The notes under the pieces were generated by a model. It made no database searches. It was not told where the DNA came from and worked only from the letters and a program-made list of their open reading frames with translations. Positions 36,317 to 49,259 of a DNA stretch of 64,000 bases are shown here, one piece after another (the first letter of the stretch is position 1; each line of letters starts with the position of its first letter). The position numbers and the translations under genes are program-made. The stretch is from Gnetum montanum (lineage: Eukaryota; Streptophyta; Gnetopsida; Gnetales; Gnetaceae): contig MNCI01023883.1 in assembly GCA_015680685.1 (NCBI GenBank), positions 69,717-133,716 of the forward strand, given 5' to 3'.

Positions 36317-37999
36317 ACTTTAAAAAGAAAGAAAAGAAAACAAACAGTTCCAAAAAAAGAGGTAGTTACAAGAAACCATCCATTATCCTTTATTCCACCT
36401 ATAAATAGGGAGAGGAGAAGAGGGAAAAAACCACACAAGGCAAAAGTAGCTGGGTAGGACAAAAAGAAAAAGGGATATAGTAGTAGGGAGTGTGGTTGGG
36501 AAGGGAGAGAAGAATACGGTTGCTACAGGAGATAGCAAAGAGAAAGAAAACAAGTGTTGCATAGCAATCCAATATTCTGGTAATTCTTCGTAATAAGCAA
36601 GATATCTAAGCAAAGAGGTAAAATGATCCATCTCTGTTATGTTTGATAATGGCTAGCAAAGGTTGATTTTCTCAAATTTCTCTCTTTTGCTTGCTTAACC
36701 ACCTTCACAATGTTTGTATGAAATTATCAAGATTGTTGTAAGCTTACATTGTTGAAACCTTTATTGCTTTTTTTTTTTTTTTTGAATCTTTCTACCTATC
36801 CTCTACACTCTCACACCTAAATGACTTGGATGAGGGTTGTTTTTGTAACAATTCAAAAACACCCATAACGATTTGGGGCATTTTTGGCAAAAAATTGCCA
36901 ATAAGGGCCAAGGATCCATGATATGAGGATTGGTGCCGCTGGTAGAAAGTGAGAGTATCCTTGGGCCCATGGATAATTGTGAATGTTTTAAAATTGTTAA
37001 ATTCTTGGGTTTTTGGTCGAATTTGGTTAATGAACCCTCCCTCTTTGAATGCATACATTTGGGATCTAAATTTTAAATTATACTTTTTATTTCCTATACC
37101 TCCTCAAGTCTGATTTTGATATCTTTCTATAAGTTGATAGAGTAGGGGAAAACCTAGGATGTAATTTATGGTTGTGATCTATCTATTCTCTGCTATTGAA
37201 CATATGAATTTCCTGATTAAATGATTAATGGTAAAATGGTTACAAGAGTTAAATTCAGATGATCTTGTTTTGTGTGTTGCTAGAAATTATAAAATATTAT
37301 TATGTGATTGAAGTGTTAGCTCTTGCTCCCTATGAATGGGTATTATAGAAATAGTGTTAATTTGTAATGTTGTGGTTAACAAAAATCTACAAAATGTGAA
37401 TTATATTTAGGTTGCATCAAGTTATGATGGCAGAATGAGACAGTAAACAACAATTACAATTCTATGTGAAATTATATTTGAGTCTTAATGTGTTACGGGG
37501 CATGGCTAAGCTAAGAGTCTTGTAATGGCTGGAAGTATATTAATGGGATTAAGATAAGGCCTAGGAACATGTCCTAATTGGTGTATGATTCTATGCATAA
37601 GATGATGCCTTTATTATTCTCCATGTATAAAAGGCAAGTTACCTAAATAATGCAAATGGTTTGCTAGGGCATAGGGACAAGTCTAGTATGTTCCGTTAGC
37701 CATTGTCAATAGGCTTTCTAGTTGAGTTGATGTGGTGAAGATAACATCTAAAATTTGGCATGTATAACTACATTTTAAGTGGTGTGTATAATCATTGGGG
37801 CATTGCAGTTGTATAGCTACAAATGTTATACAATTAGCACTATGTATAGCTACTTGGACAATTTAGGATGCTAACGGTAAGTTAGAGATGAGTTAGTACT
37901 AGGCTCATTTGGTCTACTTTTCTGATATAGCTACTTGGATGATTTAGGATTGTAGTGGAAACCAAAGAAAATTAGATGTACAAAAGGCATCTCCATGAA

Positions 38000-40050
38000 A
38001 ACTAAAGTGCAACCATATTGGCAACAAATGGATCTAACAAAAACTGGTGGACAACAATGGGAAGCTATGGACAAATATTTTTTCTTTTCCAATTCTTCTA
38101 ATAATTGAACACAATCATAAAATGGTGCAAAACTCTAATGTTGCATGAAACATAATGGATACATACAAGAAGGCCTTTAACAATAAGTCTAATACAGAGT
38201 TCATTTACCTTCTAAACAAGATAAACAAACTTTATATGTGATGGGAAAATGTCTTGGAAGTCGTTAATAAGTTTCAAGGAATCAAAAAGAACCTTGACAA
38301 AGACTATAAACAGCAGTGCATTGTTTGGGCCTTTTTCATCAAAATGTTGAAGTAGTTCCTACATCAATCATATAATCACCATGCTATTAGCAAATGGCAA
38401 TCTAAAAGGTATGGTCTTTGAAACCATCAAAGGGTTTCTAATAGCTTTCAACATGCAATGTAATGCCTACATTTGGGGAAGTATGCAAACAAATCCCATA
38501 TCTAACAGGGCAAACTATGACAGTAATAGCAAATAGCAAGATCTAAAAAGCAAGGGTAAGCAAAAGCAAATCCATATTGACAAGAAAAGTGAGAATCAAG
38601 AAAAAAGGTAGAGCTTTGATAATAAGAGTAAAAACATGACCTACAAAACGTATGGCAAGAAGGGCCAATGTGCAATGGAGTGCAAAACTCCATATGATCA
38701 TATCAAGAATAAAGGACAAGTACATCGAAGTAGAGAAGACTAGGCAAGAGTCATACTCTAGTAATAGTGAGCATGACTCTACAACACTTGTGTGTGTTGA
38801 TGATAGAGAACAATCATGACCTTCTAATCTAAAAATTGGAAACATGCCAAACTAATCAATGACTAAGCTAATGTCACTAGTTGTGCAAATTCTACTATAG
38901 CATATGAAGGTAACGATTGGAATATGGATACAAGAGCAACTTAACACGACTCCCAAAAAAGGCTTGTTTTACAAATGAAATGGAAAGTATCATGGATCAA
39001 TAAAGATTGCATATACAAATCCAAAAATAGTTAAAGAAATAGAAACTAGGCTTATCAAACCTTCTCATAGAGCAAAGGAACTCCAATTGAGGGATGTCCT
39101 AGACATCCTCACTTTGGAGAAAAATCTATTAAGTACACCAATTGTAAAAAAGGGTTGGTGTAAGCATAACAACAACAAATGGAAAGGTAGATGTGACAAA
39201 GAAAAACATAAAGTACCTCACTAGGAAACTAGAAGACAAGCTCATGTACTTGAATGGTAGAGCATTGATAAGTTAAGAACAAATTGTTTCATAGCAATTT
39301 GTGGATGTCACATACAATTGCATGATAGCTGAGATGCAAAATCCAACAAAGCTCTCTCAAGAAGCACTTTGGCATACTAGAACAAGACATGTTTCTTTGA
39401 AGATGATTTGCAGAATTAATGATGTTCCAAAGGATTTGCAAGTGAAGACTCTACAATGCAAGCCTTGCATCATGGGCAAAGCAATAAGACAATCATTCAA
39501 AAGAAAAAGTAGATAGTCTACAATAACGCTTGAGTGGATACACTCTAACTNTAGATAGTCTACAATAACGCTTGAGTGGATACACTCTAACTTGTATGGA
39601 CCAATATCAACAAAGAGGAGGATTCAAGGAAATCATTATTTTATCATCTTCATTGATGACTACACTAAAAATGTATGAATTAAATACTTCAAATAAGAAG
39701 TAGATTTTTTGTCTTTCAATTGTGGAAAGCTCCCATTGGAAAAAATGTTACTACACTATCAAGACACTAAAAATAAACAATGGAGTGAAGTATGTCTCCA
39801 AAGAAGTTGGACAATTTTTGTAGAAAGGATTAGACATTAGAACATAATGTTAGGAACACTACAATAGACAGGTATTCCAAAAAGAATAAACAAAATTCTT
39901 CTTGATATGGTTAGATCAATGCTAATATACAAGAAGCTACCTGCCTATTTGGAGAGAGAAGCAGTTAACACAATAATTCAAACAATGAATAATGTCCTAT
40001 GAAAACACAAAAAAACATCCTATGAAATATCAACTGTAAATGATCCTATG
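38000..40050 (+). pseudogene. Ty1/copia gag-protease-integrase remnant
   Basis: gag is faint from about 38000. A zinc-knuckle relic YKTYGKKGQCAMEC (about 38641-38682) has the first two Cys changed to Tyr and His to Gln. The protease motif reads NMDTRAT (about 38922-38942), where D-T/S-G is required. The GAG-pre-integrase domain is open at 39301-39516 (LWHTRTRHVS...CKPCIMGKAIRQSF). The integrase core follows (YFIIFIDDYTKN at about 39640-39672; later ...NKILLDMVRSMLIYKKLP). No copia RT was recognised beyond 40050. Domain order identifies copia; it is inactive. An N with duplicated flanks (39551) lies in the integrase. Confidence 0.82.
39510..39592. repeat. 41-bp direct repeat around a single N (assembly join)
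   Basis: 39510-39550 and 39552-39592 are identical with the N at 39551 between them. This is the pattern of two overlapping contig ends placed next to each other without merging. Confidence 0.9.
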
Positions 40051-43000
40051 GTAAAAAGTTTCAGATTCTTTGGTTCATAGTGATCCAATGAAATATCAAC
40101 ACCATAAAAAACTGCAGCCATGTGCACAACCAAGATTCTTCATTAAATATGGTACAAACACAAAGGAACACAAAGTGTTTTTCCATAATGGCAGAGGATG
40201 CATTTGCATTTTATGTCAATAAGGCATTGTTCACTTGGTTAAAGCAATCAGCTTATGCTCAAACATGTGCCACTTAGGGGCATGGTAAAAATATATGTTC
40301 ACAAACTATGATGTCATGTAGACAACCAACCATAGTAAATAAATGTCAAAATCATTTGGCTAAAGGTGCCAAGATGATGATAATTTGCATAATTGCTTAG
40401 CTTTTCCTTCATGCATGTTGGTTTTATTGAAAATTATTTAATTTTAAGTCATATACTCATAGTCCCAAAACCATATAAAATTATGGGGGGTGTTGAACTA
40501 TATAAATTACATTACTAATTTTAGCAAACTTAATGGATGAATCCCTCTTTGTGGCTACATTGAAAAAATCCTATCCCTAAAATAGAGAAAATCCTAAACC
40601 TAAAATAAAGGATAAAAAGGTGTTTCCTCTCTCCATGTATGATGTACTAGATGAATCAATTGAATGCATTTCTATTGTATCTTACACAAGCACACTTTTT
40701 ATTTCTCACATTAGCTACAACCATTCACATCTTGAAGACTAGCAATAAAGATCAAAAAGATTTGATATAAAGTGAATGACTTGAAAAACAACTATTGGAA
40801 TTTTGATATATAGCATGGTTTGCACTAGAGTGAACATCAACTTCATAATAGTTGGAAAAGGAATGTAATTAACATGAGATTTATTGTAATTTGTGACATT
40901 CAAAATGCTGAGTTGGCATGCAATTAAATGTAAGATGCTAGATATGGAAAAGCTTCAGGTGCATAACTATCTTGCAACTTTTTTAGTAATGTCATTGCTA
41001 CTGCTAAACATCAATTTGCAAAGAAATATAGATATAGATGTTAAATAGAAGCTTTGGAAGAGGTTGGAGAAGCCTACAATTTCCTGTGAGTGTTAAATGT
41101 AAAGCCAACTTACTATTTGATGACCTAGTTTTTCTACCATCATTATATTTTATATCATTTATTATACAAAAATCTTTATAGGATCTTGCAACAGCTTGGA
41201 TGTAGATTGGTGTTATTTAGTGCATTAATCAAATTTGGAGTGTTTTGCAACCATATGTGATCTTTTAAATTTAAAAGGAAAAAAGTTAAAGAACTTTTAA
41301 AGGAATAAAAATTAATCTAGATAAAGTATAGTGACTAGTAGTAAAAAATTGGCAAGGGAATGCGATATATATAATAGGACTTCAATGTCTAAGCTTCACA
41401 CAACTATAAATTTTATTACTAAAGTTAGGATTAAATTGGTGTCTTCAAATAATTATTTTTTAACTTTTAAGAAGTTTGATCTTATCATCTTTATTAATCA
41501 TTAAAATCCCAAGAATAATTTCATTGTACTTCAAATCTTAATTTATTACTATATTTTCTATAATGTGCCTATTTTATAAGTGGTAGCAAACCATATCGAT
41601 TATGTACCTATAAACAGTAACATGACAATGATGATTATAACCAAAATGACCATTTTAGAGTTTTGAATTTATTTATCAAAACCCTCAATTTAGAGTTTGG
41701 CATGGGCAAATGTAATTTATTTATGAAGGTTGTGCAAGCCCTTAAATGTTTCGCTTCTAATTAGAGTTTTACCACGTAATTCTTCTATATATGCAGGCAT
41801 GTTTTAGTGTGAGGGTGTTCACTACCTCGCTTTGGAAACTCACTTTCATGAGTAAAAGCCATATTTAAAACCAATAATTTGACCCAGTATGCATCCAACT
41901 GTAGAAAGTCTAGAGTACATTTGACCCTAGCATAGACGGTAGTGTTGGTGAAAGCATTTTTTATCAACTCTGACAAGCTTTTAGTTCTAGAAGTGGAAAG
42001 TTTCATATCATGCTCCCACTTAATACTCAAACTAAAACATTGAAAAGCTTGTACAATATTTCTTTATAAAGTAGAAAAGAAGAAACCAACACAAATATAC
42101 AAACAAACATTAAAAAATTATCTTCCAAAAATTTAACAGTTATTTTGTATTTTTGTATATCATATTTAATAGAAACTCATTGGATCTTTTTGATATAAAA
42201 TTTACCTTCTGAATTTGCTACTTTTGTATTTTTAAGGTATTTATTAAATATCTACAACAATTGTCATGTTAAACACATGGAACCATCATGGTGGATTAAA
42301 CTTTAATCAGATTTCAAAGGATACAGAATATAGAGATATCAACCATGAGAGGCTAAGTGTATTATTATCCCTTATTCACCATACGATTTGAGGTCCATCT
42401 ATCATTGGTCTTTCCAACAATGGCAGCACTACATGCCTTCAAAATTAAACCATTACCTCGTGCCCCCATGTGACTGTCATGGCCATAAAATGTTTGGATG
42501 TCACACTAGTCACGATGTATTTATAGTTTGGGATTCTCCCCCATGCAACATAGTATCCAAGACTTGTATCAAAATGTTTTGGAACCTTACATTAAAATTT
42601 TAAAAATCAGAAATATCCAATTCTAAACGAAGTGCAGATTCAAGTGCAAGTCATTGTTTTTGGAGGGTATCTACTCTCCGTATAGGCACATGTGATTTTT
42701 TTCCTTTATGTTTCCAGTAATCAACACAAACAACTTTATCAAATAAAAAAGGGAAAACCCAAATGAACTATCACCAAGAATTGCAAAATTTGCCTTGAAG
42801 TAAGGATTTTTATGTGAAAAAAGAAAGAAATAAAAGAGCTTAATTGTAAAGAAATGTTATCATTAGAGTATGGTAAACCCAAATGTTTTAAATCATTTAA
42901 AGTATGATAAATCTAATTATATATTTTTCTTGCTTTAGTTAGCAGTACAGGGGATATATTTCTCCATTATCTATGGATGAATTTGACAAGATTTCCATTG

Positions 43001-43610
43001 ACAAAGTTGATGGATAAATATTTTGTTTAAAATGATTGAAGTATCAAATTTGTGTAGGTAAAAGGAAAAATATGTTAATTTTTTAGAGAACTAAATTCTC
43101 CTACTATTTCAGGTGATACAAATACTTGAAGATAAAATACCTCAGAGAATTTATTTTTTTGCCTTGGTTAGAGTCACAACCTTTCCACGTGGTGATGGGC
43201 TAGAGAGTTTCCTATAACAATCACAGTACAAATAACGGTACCCAGCTACATGGTTGGCATGGATGCCACCCACTCCTTTGTGAGTTTGTCTTCAAGTTTG
43301 ATGATCTTGGGAAATGCGTGATAGTTTTTGTTTTTGTTTTGTTTTTTAATAGTTTAGTGTTCACGGATTTCATAAAATCTTCCAACACGCTAATAAATTT
43401 ATGGTACAGAAAATAAAATACGTCCTTATGAAGCTTGACATCTTAAAATTAATTCCAATAAAGCATATCTATAAAGTTAGAAATAATACAGGTAATGATC
43501 CTACACATTCAAAAACTTGTCATGCTAAAAATTCATCAATTATAATTAAAATATACAACATATAATATTAGTAAATGGAGCTAACACAATGCATGAGAAA
43601 TTAGAAAAAG
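40051..43610. other. AT-rich region without recognised genes
   Basis: No coding with family signature, RNA gene or element end was recognised on either strand. Confidence 0.45.
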
Positions 43611-43704
43611 AAACTAAGATATGTTTCAAAGATGTTTATGAAAGATGATGCCAGAANCAAACTAAGATATGTTTCAAAGATGTTTATGAAAGATGATGCC
43701 AGAA
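43611..43704. repeat. 46-bp direct repeat around a single N (assembly join)
   Basis: 43611-43656 and 43659-43704 are identical, with N at 43657. Same pattern as at 39551. Confidence 0.9.
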
Positions 43705-44689
43705 AAGATTCAAATTAGTCTGTTGTCACGTTGTAAAAGAAATTCATAAGGTACATGATTCTATGCTGCCATTGCAATTGTTGCATAGCATCAATGAAAC
43801 AAAAGCATCTGAAAGGAATAAATTTGAATCTTTGAAACATATGGAAAGAAGAACTCAAGAGTCTCAACAAACCTATATGGATAATTATTTCAGCAACATA
43901 CCATCTATATAGTTAGATCCTCCTATGGCTGATACAAGAGACAGGTGCATTTAAGGGGGACCTAAATGAATGAAACCTAGCAAACACTAGCATTGAGAGA
44001 TACATTCCATTTAACCTAAAACTGCTTCTGAAGGCTTTTAAAGAGGCACACTCCATGTTTTTCATGTATAAAGTATCTAAAACAAAAACCTTTGTCTATA
44101 TGATAGACCGTATATTTTAATTGATCACTATTTCTGTTTTTCATATCTCTTTCTTGTGGATTCTCACTATTTTTCCAGGAAGTGTGAAAAAGTGAAAAGG
44201 AAAAGGTTCAGGTCAACTCTGTTTTTAGTGGGTCTAACAAACTATAAACAAGAACTTGAAGAAAATGATCAGCATACCATAAACAAAATTACATATTTAC
44301 ATGATTTGAAGCAATGGCATATTGGACTAGTTGATAAAATTAAAATACTTGGAGAAAATTATCAGCATTAGAAAAGTAACATGTTCTGGACAAAATAAAA
44401 TTTTCAATCGACATATTCACAAAATTCACCAAAAGGATTTTGAAAAACTTACATTTTCAAGAAGTTGTTGTTTCAATATAGAAATACCATGCATGGCACT
44501 ATCCAATAATTTTATGGGGACAAGAATGATGATAGTTAAGTTCTTTTGCTGATATACACACATATGCATAGGTTCTTCTCTTTGCTGAAGCAGGACTGTT
44601 GGGTATATGAATCCACTGCCACTATGATCTAATCCCCATGAATCATTAACAAGAAAGCCATCCTTATCTCATCACCACCTATCACATTG

Positions 44690-46768
44690 AAGAGGACTTG
44701 GACCAAAGCTAGTTTTATCCTACTGGCCACAAGAAGCATTATTGCTAGTCAGGTCAGCTTCATCTGACAAAAGAGATATGATGCCAGAAGAAACAGGATC
44801 TAGAACTGCCAGAACTGCTGGCCTCACATATGATCTCGAGTTTGTGCCAGTTGCAACAGCAGTAGGAGTTAATCATTGAACAAAATAGGTGAAGAGATTT
44901 GATGTATCCCCCTAAAACCATGTGGAAAGGTTACTCAGGCTTGGTATAATACCAGGCTAATATAAAAATAATATTAAATTCAGTTTATAAAAAAATATAT
45001 ATGAAATTAAAGTTAAACATACTGGATAGAGTGATGTTGAAACCAGCAAATCTTGGAACATTATCAATGTGTTCTTTACAAAGTTTCCTGTCAATGGTGA
45101 CTCCAGAACCTTTACCAATGACTGCAAACATAAAAGATATAGATCTTTTAAAACACCCTAAACATGTACATGAACATCAATGTTTAATATATCCACAGTC
45201 AACAAGAAAGCTATCAAATAATATTGCAAAAGGAGTGGGAATAAAATTGGAAATAGTGTATTTCAATACAAGATTAGCAATGGCTGAGCTACACAACCAA
45301 AAAGAAAAATGGTAAATTGCTTCTGATTAAATAAACACAGCTGTGGTATACACGTAAAAACAGGGCTAAATTGCAGTATATTGGAACTGTGCTATTGATA
45401 GATCAGTATGTAGGTCACACCACTGCAAGTTGACTAAATAACTGATTTTACCACTTGAAAATTGAGAAAGCATTCTAGTAGAAGATAATGGAACAGAACT
45501 TGGAACAACAGCCAAAAAAATGAATGCCTGGAAGAAGGCCCAAATCAGCACAAAGGATGTTGAAAGTGCTCTTATTGCATGCAATGGATTCCATTCTGAC
45601 AGTTTTCTTGAAATGGTGCTCTTCTTGCATGCAATGGATTCCATTCTGAGCCAGACAACTAAGGACCAATGCCAAGATCTCAAAAGCTTCAAAGGAGGAA
45701 TCACCAAAGTTAAACAAAATACGGTAGGCAGAACGTGACTCAGGAGTCCCAAAATATGACACTGTCAAGTGGAATCTTTACTATAAAAACTACAATGAAA
45801 ATCATATCTTAGAATTGCATAAGCCTATGATCTACCTAAAATGGACACCTTTTAAAAGACATCAGATTCTCTGTTTGCAATTGACTAAGCTGCAAGAAAG
45901 GGAAGAGACCACATGGAAGAAAAAAGGGTAAGTTTTACAGATTGTAATTGTACAATGACTGATGGACTTCTCATGCAAGTAAAATCAAAGACAGATCAAA
46001 ATAAAATTGAGAAGCTTGAATAGACCTATAACATGAAAGAGAACAAAGGCCTATAGGAGAGAATTTTGTTTCATTCTTTCAATAGCCAATGATTGACCAT
46101 GGTCATTCTATATATAAATTACGGTTTGCTAGCAGTTTTTGGCATAGTGTTTCCACAAAGCTGTTCTTGATGCAAAAGTCACTTAACAACTTTAAAAGCA
46201 TATAAAAAGGAGAGAGAGATTGCATACTGAGAAACAATGCAATAAGTATGTTTACAAACGGGGAAATACAAATGCTAACAATATCATCATCATCTACAAA
46301 GTGTTAATACAACTACATGCGATCAATAGCTAACATAGAACACAAACCAAATTTCTTGAGTAGAGAGAAACAGACAAAGTGAGAGAACAAACCTGAACTT
46401 CTAATGTTGTCTCTCTTGTCATGGATAGCATCTGAATGGTTCCACGCTCTACAAGTGACTCATGCAATGTTGGCATTTGAATTTTCTTTCCAACCATAAA
46501 ATCTGTCAGAAAAATCACCAATTTCAAAAGCAGATATTATTTATATCAACATATAAAAGGAATATCTGATGAATACATTAACCTAACCTGGCAAATAATC
46601 TGTGAGAAAGACATATAAACTCCAAGCAGTTGCCCCATTAGGTTGCTTCTCAAGCGGAGTCCTGATGGAACCATAAAACATTGTGAAAAGATTGTGTGCT
46701 TCTTTAAGAACATCTCTTAATGCTTCATGTCGGTAGAGTTCATCAGATTCTTTAACTTTCTCAACAGC
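44690..46768 (-). pseudogene. Unidentified multi-exon gene or relic
   Basis: Several exon-like blocks share the minus strand. 46588-46768 (acceptor TGCCAG, donor GTTAGG) reads AVEKVKESDELYRHEALRDV, then ...NLFTMFYGSIRTPLEKQ and ...YVFLTDYLPG. 46393-46502 joins it in phase (DFMVGKKIQMPTLHESLVER...TTLEVQ, donor GTTTGT). 45023-45121 (acceptor TTGCAG, donor GTATGT) reads IGKGSGVTIDRKLCKEHIDN then VPRFAGFNITLS. About 44710-44865 reads AVATGTNSRSYVRPAVLAVL then DPVSSGIISLLSDEADLTSN, followed by TAG. The family is not recognised. A tandem duplication near 45600 may break a further exon. Splice phases and composition support real coding origin; whether it is active is unknown. Confidence 0.55.
45566..45650. 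repeat. 50-bp period tandem duplication, partial second unit
   Basis: GTGCTCTTATTGCATGC at 45566 recurs at 45616 (one change), through ...GGATTCCATTCTGA. 50 is not a multiple of three, so it would shift any frame crossing it. Confidence 0.85.
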
Positions 46769-46789
46769 CTGGCAGCAGTTAGTGTTCAA

Positions 46790-47980
46790 TAAAAATCAGG
46801 ACAAATTTATCAATTTTCAGCATTTAATAGTGCACAAATTCGAATTAAACTACAATTATATTTAATACACATTTGAATTTTTTTTAAGTAGATATCTGTT
46901 GACCAGACGTATATATGAACTACAATGAAAATTGAATTTATGGATTTTTATAGAAGACAGTGAACTCAAAAGTGAAAACAGTCAACAATATCTTAGTCCA
47001 AGTAGCAGTAACATGTTATGTGATTCTGTGAAACCATGTGGAGCATTTGTGTAAAACTTCAATGTGTAAGAAAATGATGAATGTTGCAGCAAAATAATCA
47101 TAATCATTACCTCACTGTCATCAAATTAGAGTGACCTGAAAGGATAAGTTTTATGGTAGCCAATTTACATAATATGAACCTGAGCTTACATTTTTATGGT
47201 GCCTGAGATTACACATATAGAATTGAACCTTTAACCTTAATTGTTATAAACAGCACACTTACAAACTGAATTAAAGAGTAAGCATTACGGAGAGATAAAT
47301 CATGCATGTTGTTTTTCAGTAATGAAATGCTAATTGAACAGTCAAGATGAGTTGTTAATTTTGAGAAACTGTATAATCCAAAAGATGTATAAAAATACAC
47401 CGAAGCAAGCTAAAGTTGGCTGAAAGTAGCTATGAGCATAGTGTGATTAATGAATGAAACCCAGAGGGAGCTTTATTGATCTAGTGGTGGCGTAACTATT
47501 TAGCCAGTGCCACAAATAAATAGTAGGAGATGCAAATAAATTCAAAAAAACTAGATATCAAAAGTGCTATGAAATGCCATGTTACAAAAGCATGTAGCAG
47601 TTCCTGTAGCAAACTAGCGCAACAGAAAAAGACAACTTAACACATTACTAGACAAACGGATCAAATTTAGCAATGAGAGAAACCAAAGAAATTACTTAAC
47701 AAGAAAGCAGCAACAGTAAACATTCAATTAAAATTGATCATCAAGACAACGATTACAAGCCAAGATCCAGGCTTTCCAGCAATAACCTGAGCATAGGAGA
47801 CCCAACCCTTTCATAATCCTAATCTCTCTCATGTCGTAATAGTAAACCCAATATAGACTTACAAAGACATGGATAAGAAGGCCCTAACTTTCATTTTTCT
47901 TTTTAAGGTAGGTTTATTACAAAGCTTACCTTTAACAATATGTCAAGAGGTTAAACTTTACAAACAATTTCTAATAATAA
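46790..47980. other. AT-rich region without recognised genes
   Basis: Further 5' exons of the 44.7-46.8 kb gene would lie here, but none was recognised. Confidence 0.45.
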
Positions 47981-47983
47981 CCA

Positions 47984-49250
47984 TCATCATACTAGCCTTA
48001 TCCCCACTAAATGGGTTGGCTATATGAATTCTTTTTCATTGTTCACTTCTATTTGGTCAAATTTGATATCCACAAGAAGTAGAAAAACCAAGGATATTGA
48101 GACCGATGACTTATAAGAAACAAAACCATGAATATAAAACCATATAAGGATCACAGTTGTAATAGTGAAGTAGAGTTTGGACAAAGATAAGATGAAACAA
48201 GGATACAAACACACAATAGAATACACAATAAGCACTAGAGCTTGAGCACTCAACTAAATGAGAGCAACAAGGTAGCAAATTGCAAGAGAACAATCATATG
48301 GTTGCACTTGTAACAAACACTTGAAAGAATGAATAACAAATAAATGTAACATAATGAACATTGAGTATGACTATGATTTATAAGTAAAAACATGTGAGTA
48401 TATATGTAACCGTAGACTTGCCAGTAGACGGTTTAGTTGTATATGTGTCTCATGTATTGCTGTCTCAAAATGAACAAGTGTGAGCCCTTTTATTGGTATG
48501 AAGGCCATAGGACACAATGACACATCAATAGTCACATCTCTTTATTAAATAACTAACAACTTTAATTATATTATTATGTAAACCATCATAATTAGACATC
48601 TTTTATCTAATAACATACACGTGGAGGTTGATAATAAAACCATAAATTAACACTATTAAGAACCAAATAAGCATCAATACCTACAACTTGAATGTCTTCT
48701 TCTATATCTTTAAACCATGTATGTTTTTCATTTAGCTCTTTATTTTTTTCTTTTAAGCTTAATAAAACAACCTCTGTTAACAAGGACATTCTCTAGTCTT
48801 CTTAGCACATGACCAAACCATCTAAGACAACTTTCCCTAATCTTCTCATCAATAGTTGGCACTAACAAACTTCCTCTAATACGAAAGGAGTTGATTCAAT
48901 CTTTGCTAGTCACACCCAACATCCACCTTAGCATTTGCATCTCTACCACATGTACGTATTGAGCCTGATACTTTTGATAGGCAAACATTCCATAACATAA
49001 AGCATCTCATATCTAATAACTGCTCTGTAAAACTTTTCCTTTAGCCTAGTAGGGATTCTCATATTACAAAGAACACCTATACCTTATCACTATTACATCC
49101 ATCCTCTAATTCTATTTTTCACATTATTATTAATCTCACTATCCATTTGAACAAGTGACCTCATGTATCTGAATTGCTTATTCCCATATACTGTGTACAT
49201 TTTATTAGTGCCCCTATCATTCTTAATAGAACCTAGCATGAACCCACAAA
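47984..49250 (-). pseudogene. RTE-type LINE 3' fragment
   Basis: On the minus strand it reads YVHVVEMQMLRWMLGVTSKD, stop, INSFRIRGSLLVPTIDEK and LRWFGHVLRRLE (about 48780-48960), the post-RT block of plant RTE LINEs. It ends at plus 47984-48060 in the complement of the common tail (CCTTATCCCCACTAAATGGG beside CAT repeats). About 500 bp between the tail and the coding block (48065-48600) does not look like RTE and may be a later insertion. Confidence 0.72.
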
Positions 49251-49259
49251 AGAAAGAGA

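Larger units (their letters stand above)
33505..37960. other. AT-rich region without recognised genes
   Basis: It holds a SINE-like sequence (34383-34500), a GA microsatellite (36289-36316) and a T17-18 tract near 36767. Short open frames (35072-35293 plus; 36274-36631 and 36792-37058 minus) show no family signature. Confidence 0.5.

Noticed and set aside
36274-36631. Minus-strand hydrophobic frames near 36.4 kb
   Set aside because: They come from a GA/AAG-rich stretch read as Phe/Leu/Ser; low complexity explains them.
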